Source: Myxococcales bacterium
GTDB lineage: Bacteria; Myxococcota_A; Polyangia; Haliangiales; Haliangiaceae
Length of the DNA: 64,000 nt
Direction of reading: 5' to 3'
Assembly (NCBI GenBank): GCA_947483555.1
Contig: CANKMW010000043.1
Coordinates: 1 to 64,000 of the forward strand
Below are positions 29,268 to 40,323 of this stretch, piece after piece. The notes under the pieces were generated by a model, which saw only the letters and a program-made list of their open reading frames with translations, searched no databases and was not told the origin of the DNA. Both the position numbers and the translations under genes were made by a program. How positions within the stretch are numbered: the first letter of the stretch is position 1; every line of letters begins with the position of its first letter.

Positions 29268-30098
29268 CTACGGCCGGGTCTGCTGGTACCAGGCGCCGAC
29301 CTCGGCCGGGGACAGGGCGCGGGTCCAGATCACGATCTCGTCGAGCTTGCCGACGAACGCCTGCGCCGGCATGCCCAGCGGCAGGCAGCCGACGTACAGA
29401 TCGGTGGCGAACGCGGTGGCGGTGGCGCTGGTCTCGGTCGCGATCACGTCGAGCGCACCGTCGACGTAGGTCCGGATCCGCTGGTCGCTGGCGACCGCGC
29501 CGTCGTAGACCACCGTCACCTGTTGCCAGGCATCATTGACCAGCACCGCGCTGCCGTTGAGCCGATCGTTCTCGGTATCGACGTCGACGTACACGTGATC
29601 GCCCGACCACAGGAAGACGCTGTACTCGCCGGCGACGCCATAGTCGACCCGCTTGCTGACGATGCCGAACTCCCTCGAGCCGTCGAGCGCGGTCGGAAAG
29701 ACCCAGGCGCTGATCGTCAGCGCTGCGCCGGCGTGCAGGCCGGCGCGATCGGCGATGCGCACGCAGCTCGAGCCGCCGCTGAACTCGCCGGCCCGGCCGC
29801 GCACGCCGGAGGCCACGGTGGTGGCGCCGGCGGTGGCGGTGCCGCGGTCGTCGTCGCCGCACGCGTCGCCGACCTCGCCGGACAGCCCCGACCAGCTGGG
29901 CTCGTCCATGTGCTGGTAGAGCACGCAGCCGGCCAGCAGCGGATCGGGCCCGGCGTCGACCGCGGCGTCGACCGCGGCGTCGACCGCGGCGTCGGTCTCG
30001 GCGCCAGCGTCGGTCACCGCGTCGTAGCCGATCCGGCCACAGCCGGCACCGCTCAGCGCGACGATGCAGCTGCAGCTGCCGACGGCCCGGCCCAGCAT
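29268..30098 (-). CDS. LamG/concanavalin-like lipoprotein
   Basis: 276 aa from ATG at 30098, overlapping the upstream stop by 1 bp (TGATG). Signal MLGRAVGSCSCIVALSGAGC, then an Asp/Ala linker of DAAV repeats (12-bp DNA repeat). The body is a LamG-like jelly roll: LTISAWVFPTALDGSREFGI, YSVFLWSGDHVYVDVDT, WQQVTVVYDGAVASDQRIRT and LDEIVIWTRALSPAEVGAWY. Such domains bind carbohydrate or act as adhesion modules outside the cell. Coupled to the lipoprotein at 31024. Confidence 0.85.
   Translation of the reverse strand: MLGRAVGSCSCIVALSGAGCGRIGYDAVTDAGAETDAAVDAAVDAAVDAGPDPLLAGCVLYQHMDEPSWSGLSGEVGDACGDDDRGTATAGATTVASGVRGRAGEFSGGSSCVRIADRAGLHAGAALTISAWVFPTALDGSREFGIVSKRVDYGVAGEYSVFLWSGDHVYVDVDTENDRLNGSAVLVNDAWQQVTVVYDGAVASDQRIRTYVDGALDVIATETSATATAFATDLYVGCLPLGMPAQAFVGKLDEIVIWTRALSPAEVGAWYQQTRP
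29953..29994. repeat. 12-bp tandem repeat encoding DAAV linker
   Basis: Three exact GCGTCGACCGCG units and a partial fourth encode the Asp/Ala tether after the lipobox of the LamG lipoprotein. Confidence 0.85.
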
Positions 30099-31024
30099 CA
30101 GCGCGGGAACAGCTGATCGCGCATCGCGACGATCTGCGTGCACGTGGTGGCGGGCGGCACGCGCACGGCCCGGAACAGCGATGGGTTGCCGGGCTGCGGC
30201 GTGATCATCGGGTTGAGGTTCTTGACCGCGCCGACCTGGCCCGGCGAGCAGGCGCCGCCGCCGGCGAGGTGGCAGCCGAGGATGCCGAGCTCGATGGTGG
30301 CCTCGATCTCGCCGAGCAGCAGGTCCGACGAGAACACCTCGCCGGAGAGCGCGAACTGGGTCCGCAGCGCGACGTAGACCTCGTCGAGGTTGACCGCTGG
30401 CACGTTGTAGGCGAGCAGCGTGGTGCCGGGCTTGCGATCGCCCTCCTGGTCGCAGGCACAGTTCGAGCCGATCGCCAGCTCGCAGGTGGTGTCGGCCGAG
30501 GGCGGGCAGAAGCGGAAGTTGCCGTCGACGTCGGCCTCGGGCAGCGGCGCGGTGGCGATGGTCGATGGATCGAGCACGGCGCCGAGCACCAGCGTGAAGA
30601 GGTCGGTGTCGAGGTGGGCGCAGACCTGGTCCGGCGACGACAGCGTGCCGGCCCCGGTCACGCCGGCGACCGATTCGATCGTCGACTGCGGCACCTCGAA
30701 GCGGATCGGCTGATCCTGGCCCGCGATGGGGACGTCGGGGATCTCGATGGCGCAGCCGCCGGCGACGACCTCGACCGCGGAGCCGTTCTGCACGATGTCG
30801 ATGACCAGCAGCAGCTCTGCGGTGGTGTCGACCTCGACCAGCCCCGAGGCGTTGACGTGTACGTTGAGCGTGCCGAGCACCGCGGCGCGACCGGTGGCGT
30901 TGAAGGTGCCGCCCGGCCGGCACTGCTCGCCGAACACGCGCGCGTCGACGTCACCTCCGGTACCACCGCCGCCGCATCCGGCCACGGCGACCACGGTCGC
31001 CATCATGAGCGCGCCTCGCACCAT
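30098..31024 (-). CDS. Lipoprotein of unknown function
   Basis: 308 aa from ATG at 31024; a later ATG pair (MMATVVAVAGC) is an alternative start closer to the lipobox. After Cys comes a Gly-rich/Asp stretch, then beta-rich sequence (LGTLNVHVNASGLVEVDTTA, LLVIDIVQNGSAVEVVAGGC) and Cys-containing segments (CELAIGSNCACDQEGD). Not recognised. Upstream partner of the LamG lipoprotein and divergent from the FadL-like gene at 31085. The minus-strand TATCGT at 31034-31039 lies 9 bases before the start. Confidence 0.78.
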   Translation of the reverse strand: MVRGALMMATVVAVAGCGGGGTGGDVDARVFGEQCRPGGTFNATGRAAVLGTLNVHVNASGLVEVDTTAELLLVIDIVQNGSAVEVVAGGCAIEIPDVPIAGQDQPIRFEVPQSTIESVAGVTGAGTLSSPDQVCAHLDTDLFTLVLGAVLDPSTIATAPLPEADVDGNFRFCPPSADTTCELAIGSNCACDQEGDRKPGTTLLAYNVPAVNLDEVYVALRTQFALSGEVFSSDLLLGEIEATIELGILGCHLAGGGACSPGQVGAVKNLNPMITPQPGNPSLFRAVRVPPATTCTQIVAMRDQLFPR

Positions 31025-31033
31025 CGTCGTTCG

Positions 31034-31039
31034 ACGATA
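31034..31039 (-). promoter_or_regulatory. -10-like hexamer upstream of lipoprotein gene at 31024
   Basis: TATCGT on the minus strand ends 9 bases before the ATG; the divergent gene starts 61 bp away at 31085. Confidence 0.4.
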
Positions 31040-31084
31040 CCACTGCTTGAGGTGCGCCCGCGGCGTCGTGTCTAATCCCGGGTC

Positions 31085-32425
31085 GTGCGTCAGCTGACGG
31101 CCACCATCGTCGCGGCGGGTGTGGCGTTCGCCACACCGCACGCGCAGGCGTCGCCCGCCGACGTGTTCGGGCTCGGCAGCCGGCACGCGGCGCAGGCCGG
31201 CGCCGGCGTCGCCTCCGTCGACGACATGGCGGCCCCGCTGGTCAACCCGGCCGGCCTGGCCCGCAGCCGCGGCAAACGGCTCACGCTGGGTGCCCAGGGC
31301 GCGTTCGCCAACCTGCACATCAACGACCGCCGCACCGGTCTGTCGGATCCAGTGGGCGCGATCTTCGGACTCACCGCGCCGGCTCCGCTCGGTGGGGTGC
31401 TCGCCGATCGCATCCACGTCGGTCTCGGCATGTACCTGCTGCCAGGAGCGATCGCCCGCATCGTGGCCCGGTTCCCCGACGAGCCGTACTACCCCTACTA
31501 CCAGGGCCGCACCGAGCGGCTGGTGATCGTGCCCGGGATCGGGGTCCGCGTCGCGCGCCGCATCGAGGTCGGACTGGCCGCCAACTTCCTCGCCGGCCTC
31601 GGCGGCTCGCTGCAAGCGAGCGAAGGCCCGACCCGGGCGCTCGAGGCCCGGGTCGACGAGAAGGTCCCCGGGGTCGCGCGCGTGATCGCCGGGGCCGCGT
31701 GGCAGCCGCTCGACGCGCTGCGCGTCGGGCTGGTGTTCCGCCAGCGCTTCGAGGTCCCGTTCGCGACCCGCGCCGAGACCGAGGTCGCCGGCGAGCCGAT
31801 CGATCTCGACCTGCGCGCCGCCGGCCAGTTCTCGCCGATGCAGCTCGCCGCCGGCGTCGCCTGGCTCACCGACGCGACCACCGTCAGCGCCGACGTGATC
31901 TACGCCCGCTGGTCGACGTACGCCGGGCCGTTCGTCGAGGTGAAGAGCGAGCTGCCGCTGGTCGGCCCGCTGGCCGCCGAGCTGCCGGCGGTGCCGTGGC
32001 ACGACACGCTCGGCGGTCGCCTGGGTGCCGAAGCCCGCCTCGGCAGCGCCGCCACGCTGCGCGGCGGTTACGGCTTCGAGACCTCGCCGGTTCCGGCGCT
32101 CCAGCCCGGCGTCACCAACCTGCTCGACGGCCCGCGCCACACGCTCGGTGCCGGTTTCGGCCTGTCGTGGTCGCGCGGCCGCGGCAAGCGGGTCCGGGTC
32201 GACGTCCACGTCCAGACCCAGATCGTGCAGGCGCGCACGCTGCGCAAGTCGGTGTTCGCCGCTGGCGAGGAGGGTGACGGTTTCGACGGGCTGCGCGACG
32301 AGGTCACCGATGACGCCAACGATCCGGCCACCCAGGGCGCCCAGATCTCCAACCCCGGCTACCCACGCATCGACTCGGGTGGCCAGGTGTTCTCGGCCGG
32401 GCTGACGATGGAGGTCGAGCTGTGA
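31085..32425 (+). CDS. FadL/OMPP1-type outer-membrane protein
   Basis: 446 aa from GTG at 31085. Signal peptide ending AHAQAS, then the FadL-like N-terminus: FGLGSRHAAQAGAGVASVDD and AAPLVNPAGLARSRG (the NPA motif region), followed by alternating beta strands (LGLGMYLLPGAIA, VGLAANFLAGLG, RVGLVFRQRFEVPF) and a C-terminal strand ending EVEL. FadL-type barrels import hydrophobic molecules. Coupled by GTGA overlap to a second, related barrel gene. TCTAAT (31071-31076) upstream is a possible -10. Confidence 0.86.
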   Translation: MRQLTATIVAAGVAFATPHAQASPADVFGLGSRHAAQAGAGVASVDDMAAPLVNPAGLARSRGKRLTLGAQGAFANLHINDRRTGLSDPVGAIFGLTAPAPLGGVLADRIHVGLGMYLLPGAIARIVARFPDEPYYPYYQGRTERLVIVPGIGVRVARRIEVGLAANFLAGLGGSLQASEGPTRALEARVDEKVPGVARVIAGAAWQPLDALRVGLVFRQRFEVPFATRAETEVAGEPIDLDLRAAGQFSPMQLAAGVAWLTDATTVSADVIYARWSTYAGPFVEVKSELPLVGPLAAELPAVPWHDTLGGRLGAEARLGSAATLRGGYGFETSPVPALQPGVTNLLDGPRHTLGAGFGLSWSRGRGKRVRVDVHVQTQIVQARTLRKSVFAAGEEGDGFDGLRDEVTDDANDPATQGAQISNPGYPRIDSGGQVFSAGLTMEVEL

Positions 32426-33723
32426 GGCCGCGAACGACCATCTCCGCCGCCGCCGCCGCGGTCGCCGTCGTGGTTGCCGCCGGCACCGCCGCCGCCGACC
32501 CGCTCGACGAGTTCGGGTTTGGCGCCGCCGCCGCCGCCACCGCCGGCGCGCGCACCGCCACCGCCACCGGTCCCGAGGCTGCGCACCACAATCCGGCCGG
32601 GGTGGCGCTCGGGATTCACCCGGCGGTCCTGGTCGGCTGGGGCTACGGCGCGATGCGGCTGTCGATCAACGGCCGCGACGCCCGGGTGCTCGACGCCCAC
32701 GGGACCACGATGGGCCTCGCGGTGCCGGTCGCGCTCGGCGGCGGCTGGACGCTCGGCACCGGGATCGCGCTCTATCTGCCCGATCAGTTCCTGGCCCGGC
32801 TGCAGCTCATCCCGAACAACGAGCCGCACTTCGCGCTCCTCGACAACGATCCCCACCGCGCCGTCGTCGAGCCGGTGACGGCGGTGGCGTACGGCGACAA
32901 GCTGGCGCTCGGCGTCGGCGCCTCGGTCCTGGCCAACGCCCGCAGCAAGAAGATCGTGTTCGACGTCGGCGTGGTGGCCGGCGAGAAGGTCGGCGAGGCC
33001 GAGCTGGATGTCGAGCTCCCGGTGCGGCTGGCGCCGCTGATCGGCCTGTGGGCGCGGCCACACCCGCGGGTGCGCGCCGGCCTCACCTACCGCGGTCAGC
33101 TCGCGCTCGACATCGCGCTCGACATCCTGGCCAACGTGCAGATCGCCGGCGTGGTCACCGGCGACGTGCTGGTCTCGCTGCGGGCCTCCAACTACTTCAC
33201 GCCGGCCCGCTTCGGCGGCGGCGTCGCCATCGACGTGCTCCCCGAGCTGACGCTCGAGGCCGACCTGACCATCAACCGCTGGTCGGCGTACCCGGCGGCC
33301 GCCGACCTCGCGGTCCTGATCGCGCTCGACATCGCGCCGCCGCTGGTGTCGACCAGCCTGCCGGTCCCCGCCTTCACCGACACGGTCGACGGCAAGCTCG
33401 GGGTCGAGTATCGCCGGCCGGGCCGGCGCACCGACGTCGCCGTGCGCGCCGGCGGCGCGTGGCGACCGACGCCGGTGCCGCCGCAGATCGGTCTCACCAG
33501 CTGGGCCGACGGCGACCGCCTCCTGCTCACCGCCGGCGTCGGCGTGACGCTGGCGGACTGGGCGCCGATCCTGACCCGGCCCATCGACCTCGACCTGGCG
33601 CTGCAGTGGCAGCACGTGGCGCGGCAGCTGACGCAGAAGCACATCGAGACCGTGCCCGGCGAGGCGTTCTCGTCGGGTGGAAACATCCTGCACGCCGGGG
33701 TGTCGGCGACGGTACGCTTCTGA
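32422..33723 (+). CDS. FadL/OMPP1-type outer-membrane protein (second)
   Basis: 433 aa from GTG at 32422, overlapping the previous stop (GTGA). Ala-rich signal peptide (AAAAAVAVVVAAGTAAAD), then FGFGAAAAATAGARTATATG and AAHHNPAGVALGIHPAV, again the NPAG motif of the family, and barrel strands to a final SATVRF ending in Phe, typical of outer-membrane proteins. Paralogue of the preceding gene but clearly diverged. Its stop overlaps the next ATG by 1 bp. Confidence 0.86.
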   Translation: MRPRTTISAAAAAVAVVVAAGTAAADPLDEFGFGAAAAATAGARTATATGPEAAHHNPAGVALGIHPAVLVGWGYGAMRLSINGRDARVLDAHGTTMGLAVPVALGGGWTLGTGIALYLPDQFLARLQLIPNNEPHFALLDNDPHRAVVEPVTAVAYGDKLALGVGASVLANARSKKIVFDVGVVAGEKVGEAELDVELPVRLAPLIGLWARPHPRVRAGLTYRGQLALDIALDILANVQIAGVVTGDVLVSLRASNYFTPARFGGGVAIDVLPELTLEADLTINRWSAYPAAADLAVLIALDIAPPLVSTSLPVPAFTDTVDGKLGVEYRRPGRRTDVAVRAGGAWRPTPVPPQIGLTSWADGDRLLLTAGVGVTLADWAPILTRPIDLDLALQWQHVARQLTQKHIETVPGEAFSSGGNILHAGVSATVRF

Positions 33724-35249
33724 TGATGACCCCTTCGACTCGAGCCTCGCTCACGCTCGGGTCTCGCTCAGGACGAACGGGGCATTCGATCGTGGTCGTG
33801 GTGCTGGCGACCGCTGGTTGCGGCTTCCTGCCCGAGGACGACTTCACCGGCGCCCGGGTCGGCGATGGCATCGCGCCGTGGACCGATCTGGGACCGGCCC
33901 CGACCTGCCTCGGCAACCAGTTCCTCGGTCCGCCGACCTCGACCCCGGGCGGCTTCTGTTTCGACCGCAACCAGGTCGAAGATCCGTGCACCGGCGACGA
34001 CGACTGTGAGTCGCGCGAGACCTGCGTGTGCGGGCGCTGCACGGTGGCGTATTGCAGCTCGGCGTCGGATTGCGCCGGTGGGCGAACCTGCTCGTTCAGC
34101 GAGAACCGCTGCGACACCAGCTGCGCCAACGCCACCGATTGCGTCGCCGGCGAGGAGTGCTTCAACGGCACCTGTCGCGGTCGCTGCGACACCTCGGCCG
34201 AATGCCAGACCGGCGAGGTGTGCTCGAGCCGCAACTACTGCGTGACCGTCGACTGCGCCGCCGACGCTGGCTGCCAGGCCAGCGAGCGCTGTCACGTGCA
34301 ACGGGTGCCCCGGCTGGTGCTCGAGCCGTTCGCGGTGGCCCAGCGCGAGTCGCCGCGGGTCGTCCTCTACGTCGAGCTCGGTGACGCGATCCAGCCCCAG
34401 CGCACGATCTGGCGCGCGGTGTCCGACGACGGGGTGCGGTTCGAGCTCGAGCCGGCGCGGCCGGCGCTCGATGACGGCGGGGCGGCGCGCGCACCGTCGA
34501 TCGTGCGCACCGAGAGCGCGTGGCTCCTGTACTACGAGGCCGGCGACGGGGCGGCGATCAAGGTGTCGTCGTCGCCCGACGGCTTCAGCTTCACGCCCGG
34601 CACCGTGGTGCTCACCGGCGGCGCCGGACCATCGGCGGTGCGGTCTCCCAGCGCGGTGCGGCTGCCCGACGGCTCGGTCGCGGTCTACTACCAGGTCGGC
34701 GACGGCGCGGCGATCGCGCTCGCCACCGGCGCCGCCGGCGGGATGCTGACGACCCGCGGCCCGGTGCTGATGCCGAGCGCGGTCAGCGTGACCGCGGCTC
34801 GTGACGGCGCCCCGTTCTGGACCGACGTGGTCGCGGTGAAGAGTCCCCACGCGGCGGTCAGCGACGGGCCCGGCGGTCCGTCGCTGCGGCTGTGGTTCTC
34901 GGCGTTCGGGCGCGAGAGCGGTGATTCGGAGCAGTTCGGCATGACCGTCCCGTTGCCACCCAACTACTCGGTGGGTTACGCGCTCGCCAGCGTCGACGAT
35001 CCGGCGCGGTTGGTGCCGTGGCCGTACGGGCCGGTCGTCGATCGCGTCGACGCGTTCCTCGACCACAAGGAGGAGCTGTCGCCAGGCGTGGTCCAGCTCG
35101 TCGACGACGACGGCGCCACTCCGGCCTACCTCCTCTACTACGTCGAGGCCGCCGCCGACGACCTGGCCATGGGACCGACCGGGCCGTTCACGGTCGGTCG
35201 CCTCGGGGTGCTCGGCAACGGCGCGCACGCGGCGCTCACATCGCCTTGA
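33723..35249 (+). CDS. Cys-rich lipoprotein with GH43-like propeller domain
   Basis: 508 aa from ATG at 33723 (TGATG overlap); ATG 33726 is equivalent. The lipobox is VVVVLATAGC. Residues about 75-190 hold a Cys-rich region with repeated EB-like modules (CTGDDDCESRETCVCGRC, CANATDCVAGEECFNGTC, CDTSAECQTGEVCSS). The rest resembles five-bladed propeller glycosidase folds (APSIVRTESAWLLYYEAGDG, RSPSAVRLPDGSVAVYYQVG, WTDVVAVKSPHAAV). The first about 20 codons coincide with a REP-like DNA repeat, so the N-terminus may be recently altered; in-frame GTG codons after it could serve as the ancestral start. Third gene of the FadL unit. Confidence 0.82.
   Translation: MMTPSTRASLTLGSRSGRTGHSIVVVVLATAGCGFLPEDDFTGARVGDGIAPWTDLGPAPTCLGNQFLGPPTSTPGGFCFDRNQVEDPCTGDDDCESRETCVCGRCTVAYCSSASDCAGGRTCSFSENRCDTSCANATDCVAGEECFNGTCRGRCDTSAECQTGEVCSSRNYCVTVDCAADAGCQASERCHVQRVPRLVLEPFAVAQRESPRVVLYVELGDAIQPQRTIWRAVSDDGVRFELEPARPALDDGGAARAPSIVRTESAWLLYYEAGDGAAIKVSSSPDGFSFTPGTVVLTGGAGPSAVRSPSAVRLPDGSVAVYYQVGDGAAIALATGAAGGMLTTRGPVLMPSAVSVTAARDGAPFWTDVVAVKSPHAAVSDGPGGPSLRLWFSAFGRESGDSEQFGMTVPLPPNYSVGYALASVDDPARLVPWPYGPVVDRVDAFLDHKEELSPGVVQLVDDDGATPAYLLYYVEAAADDLAMGPTGPFTVGRLGVLGNGAHAALTSP
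33732..33774 (-). repeat. REP-like palindromic repeat inside a coding start
   Basis: CCTTCGACTCGAG...GCTCAGGAC, same element as at 10563-10668 and 55119-55139 in reverse orientation, lying between the start codon and the lipobox of the gene at 33723. Confidence 0.65.
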
Positions 35250-35317
35250 CCGCGCGCGCCTGCGAAGGCTAGAAGGAGCCGGGCCGCCGAATTCTGGATC
35301 CCACCGCGCGCCCTCTC

Positions 35318-35323
35318 TAGGAT
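35318..35323 (+). promoter_or_regulatory. -10-like hexamer upstream of 26-residue peptide gene
   Basis: TAGGAT ends 9 bases before ATG at 35333, matching the pattern seen before larger genes. Confidence 0.45.
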
Positions 35324-35332
35324 CGAAGCTTC

Positions 35333-35413
35333 ATGCTCGCAGTCATCGGCAACCTGGTCGCGGGCGTCCTCGCCCTGTCCCTGTTCATGGCGACCGTCCG
35401 GCTGTCGCGTTGA
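35333..35413 (+). CDS. Small single-pass membrane peptide (26 aa)
   Basis: ATG at 35333 to TGA at 35411 encodes 26 residues, almost all hydrophobic between a short N-terminus (MLAVIGN) and the basic end VRLSR: one transmembrane helix of about 17-19 residues with positive-inside topology. It occupies the gap between the propeller lipoprotein and the convergent kinase and has its own -10-like hexamer. It is short enough to be chance, but promoter placement and composition favour a real gene. Function unknown. Confidence 0.5.
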   Translation: MLAVIGNLVAGVLALSLFMATVRLSR

Positions 35414-35437
35414 CACCAGCGTCCGACGCGGCAGCCG

Positions 35438-38335
<2,898 letters not shown>

Positions 38336-38450
38336 TCACACCATGATCTCAATGTAAAAGGGGCCTCGAACCCCTGACCCACAGGCGACAACGTCTGTCG
38401 CCGCTATCGCACATGTCGTCGCCAACCCCGGGGCGTGAGGCGACAGGCGG

Positions 38451-39281
38451 TCAGAAAGTACCCGAAAGCCCGATCCCGCCGCCCGAACCGGCTCCGAACC
38501 CGCCGATTCCTGGGGTCACGGTCAGCGTGGTGCGGGTGCGCGCCGTGCGCCGGTAGTGGCGGAAGCCATCGACGACACCGTACACGTAGAGCCCGATGAG
38601 CGCGATGCCGGCCACCGCATTCGCCTGCTGCAGCGTGCGCGCGGTGCCGGCGCGTGATTCGCTACCCGATTCGCAGGTGCGGTCGACGTCGTCACACCAG
38701 CGATCCAGCAGCACGTAGCTGCCGATGTTGGTGGCGAGCAACGCGGCGCCGAGGCCACCGAAGATCCAGCCCTTCACCGCCTGCCGGTTCTGGAACTGGC
38801 CGGCCGGGGGCACGAAGTTGAGCACCGCCCACCGCCGCGTCCTCGGCCGCAGCGCGCGCAACTCGGCGGCGTGCTTGGCCTTCACGCTGTCGAAGAACTG
38901 CACCACGTCCGGCGCGTGCAGCCCGATGTCGAGCTGGCCGTCGAGGTCGAGCCGGAGGTAGGCGTGGAAGTGGGCCTCGGCGGAGTCGTAGCGTCGGCGG
39001 TAGAACTCGGCGATCCCGAGCAGCCGATAGGCCTCGGCGGAATCGGCGCCGCTGATCGACGGGTCGCCGGGGATGTCGCCGACCAGCGTGATCACCTGGT
39101 CCCAGTCCTGGTCCTCGATCGCGATGGCGGCCGCGGCGAGGCGATCGACCGCCGACCGGGTGGCGGTTGGCGCGGCCTGGCCGGGCTGCGCCGCGGCGGC
39201 CGTCATCGTCGACATCACCAGGAGCACGAACGCGGCCAGCGCGGTCCCCGGCACGGCGCAGCGACGGCCGCGAACGATCAT
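38451..39281 (-). CDS. Secreted TPR-like protein with DUF5683-like membrane end
   Basis: 276 aa from ATG at 39281 (ATGA overlap with upstream gene). Signal peptide AAFVLLVMSTMTAAAAQ. Helical repeat-like region (AEAYRLLGIAEFYRRRYDSA, EAHFHAYLRLD) and then LNFVPPAGQFQNRQAVKGWI, FGGLGAALLATNIGSYVLL and IALIGLYVYGVVDGFRHYRR: a hydrophobic pair resembling DUF5683. Gly-rich C-terminus ending SGTF. Possibly an envelope scaffold protein. Coupled to the gene at 40291. Family call is tentative. Confidence 0.72.
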   Translation of the reverse strand: MIVRGRRCAVPGTALAAFVLLVMSTMTAAAAQPGQAAPTATRSAVDRLAAAAIAIEDQDWDQVITLVGDIPGDPSISGADSAEAYRLLGIAEFYRRRYDSAEAHFHAYLRLDLDGQLDIGLHAPDVVQFFDSVKAKHAAELRALRPRTRRWAVLNFVPPAGQFQNRQAVKGWIFGGLGAALLATNIGSYVLLDRWCDDVDRTCESGSESRAGTARTLQQANAVAGIALIGLYVYGVVDGFRHYRRTARTRTTLTVTPGIGGFGAGSGGGIGLSGTF

Positions 39282-40291
39282 CGCACCCCGGCAGCCTCGA
39301 CGACGGCGGCCAGGCGCTCACGGATCCGCTCGCGGATGCGCGGCGCCGCCACGTCGGTGACCTGGGCCGCGGCGAAGCGGATCAGCGAGTCGACACGATC
39401 GCCGCGACTGCCGACCAGGGTGTCGGTCCGCACCACTCGCCGGTAGAGCTGGGTCCCGGTCGCGTCGTAGACAGTGACCCGGGCGCGGGCGCGGGCCACG
39501 GGAATCTCGCGCTGGGTCCCGGCGAGGAACGCCATCAGGTCGAACCTGACCACCAGCGCGGCGCCGCGACCGCGGATGGCGATCGGATCGAAGGTTGCTT
39601 GCGAACCGGCGAGCGCGACCTCGACGGCGGCGCGATGGCCGAGCTGGCGCGCCAGCTCGATGGCCGCCGGCGCCATCAGCGGTGCGACGTCGACCGCGCT
39701 GCCGTCAGCCCCGGCGATGCCGGGGCCGCTGATCATCACGATGGCCAGCGGGCGCCGATCCTCGACCGCGACCGGTCGGGTCCCGACCGGTGCCGAGGGC
39801 GGGGGGCGCGGCGCCAGCGCCGCCGCCGCGCGCGCCGCCTGGGCGTCCTGTTCGGCGAGCCCGGTGCGGATCGCGACCACCAGCTGGGCCGCGACGCCGG
39901 CCGCGGCGCGATCGATATCGTCGAGCGCATCGACGGCGCCCGACGGCCGCGCGACGTCGACGCCACGCTCGGGATCGCGAATCCGCGACTCGATCACGAC
40001 GCCGCCGCCGTGTCTGACCAGCCGGCCGTCGACCACCAGCCGGGCCCGCGCCGGGACCGGATCACCATCGGAGACCAGGGTGACGTCGAGGCCCGCCTCG
40101 CGCAGCGCGCGGGTGATCTCGGCGGCCACCGGCTTGCCGTAGAGCTTGAGTCGCTTCTCGGCCGTGAACGGGATGAGCGCGATCGTGGCGCGGCCGTCCT
40201 GTGCCGCGGCGGTCCGCGGCGCTCCGATCGTCAGCGTTCCGAGCAGCATCGCGATCGCGATCAACCTGATGGCAACCGTCCGCTGGGGCAC
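39278..40291 (-). CDS. Secreted protein of unknown function (TolB-N/GNA1162-like pattern)
   Basis: 337 aa. I chose GTG at 40291 because TACGAT ends 6 bases before it and a signal peptide follows at once (AIRLIAIAMLLGTLTIGAP). The mature part starts with a strand-helix pattern, IALIPFTAEKRLKLYGKPVA and EITRALREAGLDVTLVSD, reminiscent of periplasmic proteins that assemble a PF..EKxL..yG domain, and later LAIVMISGPGIAGADG and AALVVRFDLMAFL. No catalytic motif recognised. In an operon with the gene at 39281. Confidence 0.7.
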   Translation of the reverse strand: MPQRTVAIRLIAIAMLLGTLTIGAPRTAAAQDGRATIALIPFTAEKRLKLYGKPVAAEITRALREAGLDVTLVSDGDPVPARARLVVDGRLVRHGGGVVIESRIRDPERGVDVARPSGAVDALDDIDRAAAGVAAQLVVAIRTGLAEQDAQAARAAAALAPRPPPSAPVGTRPVAVEDRRPLAIVMISGPGIAGADGSAVDVAPLMAPAAIELARQLGHRAAVEVALAGSQATFDPIAIRGRGAALVVRFDLMAFLAGTQREIPVARARARVTVYDATGTQLYRRVVRTDTLVGSRGDRVDSLIRFAAAQVTDVAAPRIRERIRERLAAVVEAAGVR

Positions 40292-40297
40292 GACGCC

Positions 40298-40303
40298 ATC
40301 GTA
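40298..40303 (-). promoter_or_regulatory. -10-like hexamer of a probable leaderless promoter (gene at 40291)
   Basis: TACGAT on the minus strand ends 6 bases before GTG at 40291. Confidence 0.5.
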
Positions 40304-40323
40304 CACCGCCGTCGACGATCGAC

